Of a DNA stretch of 64,000 nt, positions 9,902-18,475 are shown piece by piece. The stretch is from NCBI GenBank assembly GCA_016722285.1, contig JADKGI010000008.1:1-64000 (forward strand). Direction: 5' to 3'. The DNA comes from Saprospiraceae bacterium (GTDB taxonomy: Bacteria; Bacteroidota; Bacteroidia; Chitinophagales; Saprospiraceae). Positions within the stretch are counted from its first letter, which is position 1; every line of letters starts with the position of its first letter. The notes under the pieces are model-generated. The model searched no databases. It was not told where the DNA came from and saw nothing but the letters and a program-made list of their open reading frames with translations. A program made the translations under genes and the position numbers.

Positions 9902-11022
9902 ATGAGTAAAGATCCCAGTATGAACCTTAATAAAAATGTTCAAACAGAAGTAGATGCCAGCCATCTCTACCAGCTTTTGGCAATCCATGAAACAGACCCA
10001 AATGTGGCAGATATTTTCAGGCAAATGAGTGCAATTGAACATAGTCATGCCATTGCTTTTTTGGAAAAGTATGGTTTGCCTACAGAACCATTTCCATTGC
10101 CATCCATAAGGGCAAAAATACTTTCTCTTATAGGTAAAATAATGGGGTTCGACTTTATATTGGGAGTATTGATGGACACAGAAAAAAGTCTTTCATCTAA
10201 TATCATAAAAGAACGTAAAAGGTATGGAATAAAAGAAACATCTATTTCAGATGTAGCTCATGTGAGCATACTGAAAAATATTCTTGACAGTCAATCTAAA
10301 ATATCCGGGTACGGTCTGGCCAGATTTGAGAAAAGACACAGATCTGTAGGTGGAAATGCACTTAGGGCAGCAGTACTTGGGGGTAATGATGGCTTGGTGT
10401 CGAATTTTAGTCTGGTAATGGGTATAGCAGGTGCCACAAGTGGAAATAAAGAAGTATTACTTGCAGGGATAGCAGGATTATTGGCAGGCGCATTGTCGAT
10501 GGCACTTGGAGAGTGGATATCCGTAAAAGCTCGCAGGAACTATATGAAAACCAGATGGCTCTCGAGATGGAAGAATTGGAAGTTAATCCCGATGGAGAAG
10601 AAAAAGAGCTGGCATTAATTTACCGGTCAAAGGGTGTACCCATAGAGCAGGCAAAGAAGATGGCGGCTGATATTATTCAAAACAAAGAAGAGGCTCATAC
10701 TTTTCTTGTCCGAGAAGAACTGGGAATTAATACGGAAGAGATTAAAGATTCAGCAATGGAAGCTGCCATTACTTCTTTTATATTATTTGCTTTTGGGGCC
10801 ATAATTCCTGTTGTTCCTTTTTTCTTCATGACCGGGTATCAAGCAATAATACTAAGTACTGTGTTGAGTGCCTTTGGATTATTTATCATAGGCTCAGCCA
10901 TCACACTGTTTACAGGAAAAAATATCTGGTACTCCGGCATGAGACAAGTAGTTTTTGGATTGGCTGCAGCAGGCATAACGTACAGTATTGGAACATTGAT
11001 AGGGATTCAGATTGGTGGGTGA
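9902..11022 (+). CDS. Ferritin-like/VIT1 membrane fusion protein (MbfA-like), frameshifted
   Basis: An N-terminal rubrerythrin/ferritin-like domain (about residues 1-140) is fused to a Ccc1/VIT1 membrane domain. Metal-ligand-type residues are in HLYQLLAIHETDP and the MSAIEHSHA motif. Membrane-bound ferritins of this design export or sequester iron and manganese. The VIT1 part shows GGNDGLVSNFSLVMGIAG, ALGEWISVK and then, in another frame, QELYENQMALEMEELEVNPD with the C-terminal helices. Restoring one A in the run at 10525-10528 joins both frames exactly (...EWISVKSSQELYENQ...), giving about 373 residues. I interpret it as one gene with a sequencing-type deletion. The start could also be the ATG six codons downstream (MNLNKN). 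Confidence 0.85.
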
Positions 11023-11739
11023 TTGCTGGATGAAATGACAATCGGCTGCAAATTGCTTTCAATTAATATCGAGTTGACTAATATTCATCTTGCTTTTTGG
11101 AAGCCAGCCAGCAACACATTAAATTACGTAATAAAACTTAATTGAATGTTAATTGCATGGTAATTGAAATGAATTACGCAGTTGTCACAAAATAACAAGG
11201 AACCGCAAACAGCATATATCAAAGCATACGAAACTGAGACACTAAATTATGCACGACCTCCAATTAAATTTGATTTTTCCTAAAGACAAAATACTATATA
11301 GTCCAACCAATTCTTTAGGCTTTAGCCGAAAGTAGTCTAATTACATAGTCAATGCTGAAGGCTCCTTAACCTGAAATTTCAAATATGTTTCATATTAATC
11401 GGGTCTATTTCATTACCAAACTAATAATAATACCATAAATGTTGTAAATAAATAATAATACAATTATATATTTGTGAATATTGCTATTATGCAGTGTACT
11501 AATTTATTGCGGATATTTATCATAAAATATTTATTAATATTGCATTTTTCTATATTTCGTTTAATAGTTTTACTTTTGTAGATGAGATAGACACTTTTTG
11601 GAACCGAAGAATTATTTTAACAATTTCTTTACAAGATTTACTGAAAAATTGCAATGCTTGGGTTGTATAAAGTAGTAAAAAAAATAGATGATCACTCAGT
11701 TAATTCAGATTCTTATTTTTATACAATAAATTGGATCAA
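11023..11739 (+). other. Long AT-rich intergenic region
   Basis: About 700 bases without a supported gene. A 28-codon frame starts at 11249 (MHDLQLNLIFPKDKILYSP and so on) and ends at 11335; it may be a fragment. A TACTTTTG box at 11571-11578 fits the Bacteroidota -7 consensus and could serve the secreted-protein gene, leaving a leader of about 160 bases. Nothing else was identified. Confidence 0.35.
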
Positions 11740-12741
11740 ATGAAAAATTTAATTGATTTTTTGATTTCGACATTACTTATAGTAATTTACACTTTCCCGT
11801 CCAATGCTCAACCTACTCAGTTATGCCGCACCCCTTTAAGCGTCTTTTATGTTGGTATGACCGGGTTGGGTGCTTCATGGGCACGTACGACTTGCGAAAC
11901 TACAGTTATGAGTGCCGGCGGTATTGCGGACATCCAAAATTCACTCAGAAACACGATGGACGGATTAGAAGTTTTGAAAGATTGTTATCAATTTGATACG
12001 AGGGAGTTGACCTTATTGATCAGCCGCATTCCAACACTTACAAATGTTCAGGCAGAAGCGGAGATACACACTCTTGTCAGGAAATTACAGGATGTCTTTG
12101 CCCGTTCGAATGCTGTTTGCGACAATCGGATAACGCTTTCTTCCTTGTATGGTGCAGGTTTGCATTTAGGTGCCGCTCAAGCACATGCATCATGCCAGCA
12201 ATGTGGACCAACACCGATGCCAATGGCATTTCAAACTATGATAAGGAACCATTTAAATACAGCCCGAGATGCGTTTGCCACTTATTTACCTTGTGTACCT
12301 GGTGTGTTATTAAGCCAGTTTGATGCCGTTACGTTGAACAGTATGAATTCTTTGGTTGCTCATACTGATATAGTAGGGGTGCAAATTAATCTTCTTTGGA
12401 ATATATCCCTTTCCGATTGCTGTTGCGAGTGTTTCAGCCAACCAAAGAAGCCTAACGGTGTCTGTAAACTTGATGGGAGCTGGACACAGGATACGCCCGG
12501 GGTTGGTTCAACCGTTTGGGAAATAAAAAGTGACGGCACAGCTAATGAAAGAGGAATCGGATACGCTAATGGTAAAGCATACCTATATGGTAACATACTC
12601 CACATTGATTGGCAAACCAACACCGGATATTCAGGGTATTATGAATGGACATTGGATGGGAATTGCAGTTCAGGTATCGGAACATTGGTTTTCAAAACGG
12701 GGCGAACGGACAGTCTAAAATCGACTGTAAAGAAGTACTGA
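11740..12741 (+). CDS. Secreted cysteine-rich protein of unknown function
   Basis: I do not recognise a family. I start at the ATG of 11740 (MKNLIDFLISTLLIVIYTF) because it gives a clean signal peptide with cleavage near PSNAQPTQ; the upstream TTG adds only three residues. The mature protein of about 310 residues has an N-terminal helical region with scattered cysteines (CRTP, TTCETT, LKDCYQF, AVCDNR, CQQCG). A CCCECF cluster follows at about residue 230. The C-terminal beta-rich domain (GSWTQDTPGVGSTVWEIKSD, then LHIDWQTNTGYSGYYEWTLD) resembles small extracellular lipid- or sugar-binding sandwiches. It is isolated, between a long gap and the CRISPR array. Confidence 0.6.
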   Translation: MKNLIDFLISTLLIVIYTFPSNAQPTQLCRTPLSVFYVGMTGLGASWARTTCETTVMSAGGIADIQNSLRNTMDGLEVLKDCYQFDTRELTLLISRIPTLTNVQAEAEIHTLVRKLQDVFARSNAVCDNRITLSSLYGAGLHLGAAQAHASCQQCGPTPMPMAFQTMIRNHLNTARDAFATYLPCVPGVLLSQFDAVTLNSMNSLVAHTDIVGVQINLLWNISLSDCCCECFSQPKKPNGVCKLDGSWTQDTPGVGSTVWEIKSDGTANERGIGYANGKAYLYGNILHIDWQTNTGYSGYYEWTLDGNCSSGIGTLVFKTGRTDSLKSTVKKY

Positions 12742-12926
12742 TGTGACAACCAGACTCTTCCTGTGATTTTTACAGTTATCGGTTTTATTTTGAGCATCTT
12801 ATTTTTAGAATGCAAATTCTGTTATATAGTCTGAGTTATGATGTCAATATAATTACTACTCTTGGCTTACCACACTGCACAAGTGATGTGTTATACCTTA
12901 ATTTTTTATGTCTGCCACCTTATCTA

Positions 12927-13953
12927 GTTTCAATTCCAAAATGGTGCGATTAAAAGGGTGATGCAGTCATCTGTGCTGTATGTCCCGTAGTTTCAATTCC
13001 AAAATGGTGCGATTAAAAGAAACCTAAGTGAAGGTAAAAGACAAGCTGAAGGTAGTTTCAATTCCAAAATGGTGCGATTAAAAGGTAATGTCTGATATGT
13101 TTATCTCATCTTGTATCTCACGTTTCAATTCCAAAATGGTGCGATTAAAAGTGTTCCAGAAATAGTCATTGTGCCTGACGATGTGAGTTTCAATTCCAAA
13201 ATGGTGCGATTAAAAGCAACAGCTAAATATATTTCTTTTTCCATTACAGCGTTTCAATTCCAAAATGGTGCGATTAAAAGTAAATGGATTACTAAAAGAA
13301 TCTGAAGCTTCATTTATGTTTCAATTCCAAAATGGTGCGATTAAAAGTACACCGCTTCCAACATGTGCATAACCTGAATAAGTGTTTCAATTCCAAAATG
13401 GTGCGATTAAAAGTGTTTATGCCCCATAGACATATCACAACAATGCAAAGTTTCAATTCCAAAATGGTGCGATTAAAAGAGTCCATACTTGGCCATCATA
13501 TAGTCTATGATCTCCGTTTCAATTCCAAAATGGTGCGATTAAAAGTCAGCAGCCCTTTGCTGGCGACCTAACTACATTCCGAATCATCAAGTTCTGCGTT
13601 TCAATTCCAAAATGGTGCGATTAAAAGTTTCCGGCCAGATCAAACTCATTTTTTTTTTATTTAGTTTCAATTCCAAAATGGTGCGATTAAAAGGCAGTCC
13701 TGACGCCCTGGCGATGCGCTCTCCTTCCGTTTCAATTCCAAAATGGTGCGATTAAAAGTCCGGCTTCCCGTGCCTTCTCCAGCTCGTCCACTAGTTTCAA
13801 TTCCAAAATGGTGCGATTAAAAGTCAGTAGAGCGTACATATCACAATCTGCTGAGTAGTTTCAATTCCAAAATGGTGCGATTAAAAGTTCCGCCCCACCT
13901 GGAAGTACACATCCTGAAAACGAGTTTCAATTCCAAAATGGTGCGATTAAAAG
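12927..13953 (-). CRISPR. CRISPR array, 16 repeats of 30 nt, 15 spacers
   Basis: Sixteen identical 30-nt repeats start at 12927, 12990, 13055, 13122, 13187, 13251, 13318, 13384, 13450, 13516, 13598, 13664, 13729, 13794, 13858 and 13924. On the plus strand each starts GTTTCAATTCC and ends GCGATTAAAAG. The reverse complement ends in ATTGAAAC, the 8-nt 5' handle typical of type I-B and many type III crRNAs, so the array is transcribed on the minus strand, collinear with the cas genes, with its leader at the right. Fourteen spacers are 33-37 nt; one (13546-13597) is 52 nt. Even the leader-distal repeat is undegenerate. The spacers are all different and none was seen to match the rest of the window. 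Confidence 0.98.
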
Positions 13954-14225
13954 CCGATCGATGACTCAACAAATGTAATTCATTTTCTGTTTATTACACA
14001 TATATTTTATAACTATTTGACGATTTATTATCGTCTATCGACAATGAACTGATTTCTTTAGGGGATCGACGATATTGTTAATGCACTCATTGTCAGTATG
14101 ATACAATATTTAAATACTCTGATTGAGTTGGTGACATCTTCCTACCCATTAATATCCATACAGTCCGACGATCGAACAAAGCCACTGCACAGATATCCAA
14201 CTTGTCAAAGAACTGTTTTTTGATA
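13954..14225 (-). promoter_or_regulatory. CRISPR leader region
   Basis: AT-rich non-coding DNA between the last gene of the cas operon (cas2) and the leader-proximal repeat. It carries related short motifs (ATCGTCTATCGACAATGA near 14030 and GATCGACGATATTG near 14063), which might be integration-host or Cas-binding sites. The 30 bases nearest the repeat could also hide a short spacer-like remnant. Function as leader is inferred from array orientation. Confidence 0.6.
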
Positions 14226-14489
14226 CTATAAAAAATTGTCCAGATCATTTTTCTCTTTTCCTATCACCTGCTTTTCCATCCATTTTTGCTCCCGACTACT
14301 GAAAATAATAAAACTATCTTCTTCCTCAATCATAATCTCCTTGGAGCGATAGATCAATTCTTTGAGTTGAACCTCAGTCAGAGCTCCTTCGAATACTGAA
14401 TTTTGAATCCAGTTCAGATATTGCCTGCATAGTTTTAACATTTTAACCACTCTTTTTTCTCCAACGTCGTACACGGCTATTATATACAT
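14226..14489 (-). CDS. cas2: CRISPR-associated protein Cas2
   Basis: Intact 87-residue Cas2, the dimeric scaffold on which two Cas1 dimers assemble for spacer integration. The ferredoxin-like start MYIIAVYDVGEKRVVKML carries the conserved Asp (D8) after the first strand, and LNWIQNSVFEGALTEVQLKE is the characteristic second segment. It is the last gene of the cas operon, next to the leader. Unusually, a four-helix-bundle gene and repeat-rich spacers separate it from cas1, which normally abuts it. Confidence 0.95.
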   Translation of the reverse strand: MYIIAVYDVGEKRVVKMLKLCRQYLNWIQNSVFEGALTEVQLKELIYRSKEIMIEEEDSFIIFSSREQKWMEKQVIGKEKNDLDNFL

Positions 14490-14494
14490 TTATT

Positions 14495-14520
14495 AAAATT
14501 GAAAATTGAAAATTGAAAAA
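14495..14520. repeat. Heptad repeat AAAATTG x3
   Basis: Three tandem copies of AAAATTG plus a partial copy, immediately downstream of the S23 gene. Related GAAAGTTG-type repeats occur on the other side of that gene. Confidence 0.8.
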
Positions 14521-14536
14521 GAAACATAAAAAAATA

Positions 14537-14896
14537 TTATAGCTTTGTATTTTGTATTTCAACCTTGAGTTTTGATTTAATGGAGCTGGTAATCTTTAGT
14601 ATCTCTTCAGCTTCTGAATAGAAATCGGCAACCTCAATAAATTCGTCACCTAACTCCTCCAATAATTCCAGCCAATAAAGCACTTCATCGATTTCTTCTA
14701 CTACTATGCACAACTTACTATATGCCTCGTTTTTGCTTCTAGCTCTTGCAAATGCCCTGAAATTTGCTCCCACAGATGTTGTACTTCATACCAATCGTTT
14801 TACCAATATGCTGTTGATATCATTAAATTTTATTTTACGACAAGCCTTGATCATATCAATTGCAAACGTTTTTGTACGGACTTTAATATCTACCAT
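14537..14896 (-). pseudogene. Four-helix-bundle (S23/IVP-type) protein with in-frame TGA, between cas1 and cas2
   Basis: From ATG 14896 the frame reads a typical S23-like four-helix protein: MVDIKVRTKTFAIDMIKACR, then KRLV, a TGA codon at 14788-14786 (codon 37), then STTSVGANFRAFARARSKNE, KLCIVVEEIDEVLYWLELLEE and the last helix. Family members have Arg or a similar residue where the TGA stands (LxRSxTSVGAN), so this is a nonsense change. A GTG at 14773 could still start a short form of 78 residues. These proteins were first noted in 23S rRNA intervening sequences; their role is unknown. Heptad repeats flank it on both sides, so it looks like a cassette inserted between cas1 and cas2. No sign links it to spacer acquisition. 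Confidence 0.75.
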
Positions 14897-14904
14897 TTGA
14901 TTAT

Positions 14905-14973
14905 AAAATTGAAAGTTGAAAGTGAGACCTGAAAGTTGAAATATTTCATATTTAAGTTTTCAACTTTCAAATT
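14905..14973. repeat. GAAAGTTG/CAACTTTC repeats with dyad symmetry
   Basis: Three GAAA(A/G)TTG-like units on one side and TTTTCAACTTTCAA on the other form an imperfect inverted repeat upstream of the S23 gene. The same heptad style occurs at 14495 and near 24827. Confidence 0.7.
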
Positions 14974-14978
14974 TGTCT

Positions 14979-15984
14979 TTACCACCAAATCTTAAAGGGT
15001 TTGTACTCTGGTTCATCTCTCAGGATATACTTTGCCAATTTATAACATTCTAGCTTGACCAAGTGTTTGTAACTAACATTTTTATTTAAAGATCTATGTT
15101 TTATCGTTTCAGAAAGACGTTCCTCCCAGGCTCGCATGTAGATTTTTTTACCCATTTCATTGAGATGACAACCGTTAAGCTTTTTGTCAAAGTGTTTTTC
15201 CTGAATTTCTTTTTTATTCAACACTCTGAATATCGTCCTGTCCACCAGTATGGGTTTGAATACTTCTGATATGTCCAGAGCCAAAGAATACCTCCGATAT
15301 CCCGGTTCATGCAGAAAGCTAATGGTTGGATTGAGTTGTGTATGGTATATCATGTCTAGTGTTAAGGTGTATGCTACATATTACCAAATGAAATTAATGC
15401 ATTTATTTCATTGTCGGGTGGCTGCTTAGTCCTGGCACCCATTGTAAAATCAGGAATGATCGAATCAAATGCACTATAGTAAACCTGTCGGCAATTGCCT
15501 TCGATTCCCATCAATGTGGGAATATCGGGGGCATCAATTATAGTATTTCGCAAGGACTCTAATTTGTCAATCTTTTCTGAAATTTCTTTACCGCGATTGT
15601 CATAATACTTCATGTTTTTAAGCATATTATAAGTAGCACCTTCAATCAATCGAGTGGCTATATGTAGTCTCCGATCTCTCCGGGTATAAGCCTTGGTCTG
15701 TTCGATCTGCATCTTTCCAGCAAGCAAATAATCCTTGGGCATAAATGATCCTGTATAATGCTCATAATAATCAAAAAAGTGCATAGCGATATGTCGTTGA
15801 CCCAGATAATTGAGCAAGGCAGCATTGACATCCAGCGCCCCAAAAACATACATGGTATCTATGGTCTCAATGGGGATGTACTTGGGGGATGTTCATTGCC
15901 ATCCTTGTCGCGTGCTATGAAACACAGGGTGTTGTCCTTGCGGCTCATTCGACCGTCGTTAAATAGGTAGTAGGTGCGCTTCAT
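14979..15984 (-). CDS. cas1: CRISPR-associated endonuclease Cas1, two frameshifts
   Basis: Cas1 integrase, which inserts prespacers at the leader end. It starts at ATG 15984 (MKRTYYLFNDGRMSRKDNTL), 12 bases after the RAYT gene. The reading breaks after NEHPP; one more C in the run at 15884-15888 restores YIPIETIDTMYVFGALDV. A second break near 15375 (after ISFGNM) is repaired by one base, giving AYTLTLDMIYHTQLNPTISF. The catalytic set is present: E in LMGIEGNCRQ, H in FLHEPGYRRYS and the acidic LALDISEVFKP. Restored length is about 335 residues, normal for a type I-B-like Cas1. Both breaks look like consensus errors, so I annotate one functional gene; if real, adaptation is dead. Confidence 0.9.
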
Positions 15985-15996
15985 ATTTTTCAGTTA

Positions 15997-16872
15997 TTAT
16001 TCTTCATTTATCATCCAGTCAAATTCTGATCTTTTGGCGGTCCTGTAATTTTCGGCATATACGCTGAATCCATCAATGCCACCAAACCACTTTAGACCTT
16101 CATCCTTACTTATTTTAGACGGCTTGTGCGAAATGTAGGCATTATAGCTACTCCATGTGTATTCTTGATAGTCGTTGCTGTAAAAATGATGGATGGGATT
16201 ATGATGAATGTACATCAGTGCAGATTTGCGGTTGGGCCCATCATCGGAGATAGATTTTCTCCTAAATCCTTTTTGAAATAAGCTCCCTGTCCTGGACTCT
16301 TGCTTATTGATTGCCTTGGCATAACCGAGCAAAAAGCCACGGAATCGCTCTGATACGACCCAAGAAGCTAGTTGGGTGCGGAAGTCTGCTTCGTCCAAAT
16401 TGTATATCTCACCTTGTGTCTCTGGGTGTGTATCTCCGTAGGTAGCGTATAGATTTAACAAATTTTTAAAATTTGTCAAATCTTCTTTTGTCAAACCTTC
16501 AAGTGTTCCGAGATCGGCTGAGGATACTCCGATACGAGTTATCCATGGAAGTACATACTCCTTATAAAAGGTCTCGTTGACATGGTCAAAATCTATGATG
16601 GCTTTCTCAATAAGTTCGGAAATGGGTTTGACCTTTATCATGATATGAAAATGGTTACTCAACAGGCAATACCCAAAAGTATCAAAATATCCTGACAATT
16701 TTTCACTATACTTACGCAGGAAATATTTGTAATTTTCGGGATAGAAGTATATATCACACCGGTTGATGCCACGATTGTATATATGATAATATCTATTGGG
16801 AAGTAGATGTAGAGTTAGATCATCTTTGGCTGACATAAATTTATCTTCTTTTTTAACAATAACAAAACTCAT
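15997..16872 (-). CDS. Y1-type (RAYT/TnpA-REP) transposase inside the cas operon
   Basis: A 291-residue HUH-type single-strand nuclease of the REP-associated tyrosine transposase group. RYYHIYNRGINRCDIYF (residues 27-43) is the family start. The HUH motif is NHFHIMIKV (His74 and His76), and Tyr184 in the helix LLGYAKAINKQESRTGSLFQ is the expected nucleophile, so all catalytic residues are kept. About 80 extra residues lie between HUH and Tyr, and part of these (about 130-141) is encoded by a 33-bp palindrome. It overlaps the end of cas4 by 20 bases and ends 12 bases before cas1, so it is probably co-translated. A start at Met13 (16836) would remove the overlap. Housekeeping RAYTs move REP hairpins; a role in CRISPR adaptation is only a hypothesis. 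Confidence 0.9.
   Translation of the reverse strand: MSFVIVKKEDKFMSAKDDLTLHLLPNRYYHIYNRGINRCDIYFYPENYKYFLRKYSEKLSGYFDTFGYCLLSNHFHIMIKVKPISELIEKAIIDFDHVNETFYKEYVLPWITRIGVSSADLGTLEGLTKEDLTNFKNLLNLYATYGDTHPETQGEIYNLDEADFRTQLASWVVSERFRGFLLGYAKAINKQESRTGSLFQKGFRRKSISDDGPNRKSALMYIHHNPIHHFYSNDYQEYTWSSYNAYISHKPSKISKDEGLKWFGGIDGFSVYAENYRTAKRSEFDWMINEE
16451..16483. repeat. 33-bp near-perfect palindrome inside the RAYT gene
   Basis: Arms AGATTTAACAAATTTT and AAAATTTGTCAAATCT pair at 15 of 16 positions around a single central T. The segment is in frame within the coding sequence and encodes about EDLTNFKNLLNL. A hairpin of this quality is unexpected in coding DNA. Confidence 0.9.
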
Positions 16873-17350
16873 AATAACTACATCTCTTACACACTGGTTT
16901 ATTGATCACCGGAGGCATATCTTCACGTATGATGATGGACAAAATATCCGTTTCCCATTGTTGGATCACTTCTATATCTTCATTAGTCAAAACTATCTGT
17001 GAAGTATGGCGCAGGGTAGGGTATTCCAGGACACCTGTCGCCCCATCTATGCCATACTGTTTGAGTTTGTATAGGTAATACTTGACTTGTGCTTCGTGAG
17101 CGGCTTCCATCTTGTCACTTTTTTTGATCTCGTGTACCACCTTGTTTTTGGCGTCGTAATAGTCGATTTTGACACCTTCGAGTTGGAGTTCAGTATATTT
17201 GGCGGCACGATCGGTGTAGGTGTTTTCGCCGATGAGCTTGCCTTCGGTGACGGTGTCGGAGGTGTGTTCCATGTTGATGCCATGTGCAAATAGCCATAGC
17301 TTACGGTGGCAGATGTGATAGTAATTGATATGGGTGGCAGTGATGGTCAT
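16853..17350 (-). CDS. cas4: CRISPR-associated exonuclease Cas4
   Basis: RecB-like iron-sulphur nuclease that trims and orients prespacers by PAM. The 165 residues are uninterrupted. The first cluster Cys is in YYHICHRKLWLF (C14) and the remaining ligands are in the C-terminal CKRCSYYEFCYC (154-165). The nuclease core shows KIDYYDAKNKVVHEIKKSDK with the Asp and the E-x-K. Length and motifs match the short Cas4 of type I systems. It starts 52 bases after cas7, and its end overlaps the RAYT gene by 20 bases, which suggests translational coupling. Confidence 0.95.
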   Translation of the reverse strand: MTITATHINYYHICHRKLWLFAHGINMEHTSDTVTEGKLIGENTYTDRAAKYTELQLEGVKIDYYDAKNKVVHEIKKSDKMEAAHEAQVKYYLYKLKQYGIDGATGVLEYPTLRHTSQIVLTNEDIEVIQQWETDILSIIIREDMPPVINKPVCKRCSYYEFCYC

Positions 17351-17402
17351 GGTGTGAAATCAGCTTGGATGAATAGGTAGATAAATTTATTGATTTACAC
17401 GA

Positions 17403-18450
17403 TTATTGATTTTCATAATCAAATGCCATCAACAACTCGATTAGATGTTGCTCAGCATTATCAAGTGCATCAACTTTTTCACCTTTTGTATGTACAAATG
17501 CACCAGCCTGTAGAGTTATAAAAGTTTCGACTCCTTTTAGATTTTCATCAATAATCGGGTCTGCTTTTTTTGAATCATCTTCTGATAATTTAGCTCTTAT
17601 ACTTCCTGCTATGGTGTTAGCATTATCACTAATTGAAATGGCAAGTGTATCCATCAAACTAAAAGTTCGCGATTGATTTGAGGTAATTTTCCAGTCAATT
17701 ATAGCTTTTGCCAACCCCTTGATCCATTTATCTCTTAAACTTTTTGGCACAACTAAAGATGGGCCGAAGACATTTTTTGATTCTATCCAGCCTTCATTTT
17801 TAAGTTTTTCGATGGTAGAATCACTCATTTCTGGTTCAAATGAATTGATACTAACAGAAAATAATCTCCTCAAATCAATAGCAAAATCTACAACAAATAA
17901 TCCTACAACTCTGTCAGAAGCATTTAACCATTTACGACTCAAGCTTCTATCTTTTCCATCCAGAAGCTCAACAATTTGTTCATTTGTTAATTCATTCCCT
18001 TTTTCGTCTCTTACGATCACAACATTATTGGGTCTTTCACTTCTATCAAAAGAACCTGCTTCTTTCTCGACTCCTGCTAATAATGGATGCAAAGCTCTCA
18101 TTGCCGATATAGAAAGTGGACTTCTTCTTTTTAATGTCCTTTCAGAACCACCCTTGGATGCTTTCATCCATCCTCCAATTAACTGATCAGCATAAGTTGG
18201 ATCACATGTTCCATAAACTTCTCCTTCCTTAGTTCTTTTGCCTATTTACATCAAATAAAAAGGTAGTTGGAGAAGGCGTTTGATTAATTGAATCACACAG
18301 GCTGTCTATAAGTGATCTTTTAACTTGTTGCCCACTTGAAAATGGTATGTATTTTTTAAATTGTGAATCATAATAGGTTTTTTGTCCATCAGCAACACAA
18401 AATACGGTGTTTTCTGCTCTTTTTAAAGTTCTAACATAAATTGTATTCAT
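17403..18450 (-). CDS. cas7: Type I Cas7-family crRNP backbone protein (DevR/Cst2-like), frameshifted
   Basis: Backbone subunit that coats the crRNA spacer. The N-terminal piece (18229-18450) has MNTIYVRTLKRAENTVFCVA and the Cas7-type SSGQQVKRSLIDSL. The rest continues in another frame with EGEVYGTCDPTYADQLIGGW, then LKRRSPLSISAMRALHP and ASDRVVGLFVVDFAIDLRRLF. The break lies near 18238 at GGCAAAAG. Dropping one base or adding two restores ...DVNRKRTKEGEVYG..., so it differs from the one-base losses elsewhere. Joined length is about 348 residues, right for DevR/Cst2 Cas7. It follows cas8 by 25 bases. The assignment to Cas7 is good from position and pattern; the exact subfamily is less sure. 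Confidence 0.75.
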
Positions 18451-18475
18451 TATTTTAAAATTTTGTGTGTTAAGA

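Noticed and set aside
13111..13571. Plus-strand open frames with repeated FNSKMVRLK-type peptides
   Set aside because: They are translations of the CRISPR repeats and spacers and have no coding character.
14786..14788. In-frame TGA in the S23 gene as selenocysteine or a recoded codon
   Set aside because: TGA is used as a normal stop in other genes here (for example the DUF420 gene at 47028-47030 and the VIT1 gene), and no selenocysteine signal was seen.
16451..16483. Palindrome as a transcription terminator
   Set aside because: It lies inside a coding sequence, is AT-only in its arms and has no following T run on the coding strand.
14979..16872. Casposon-like origin for the Cas1 plus transposase pair
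   Set aside because: Cas1 lies in a standard cas4-cas1-cas2 operon beside an array, with no PolB and no terminal inverted repeats; the RAYT is a different enzyme class.
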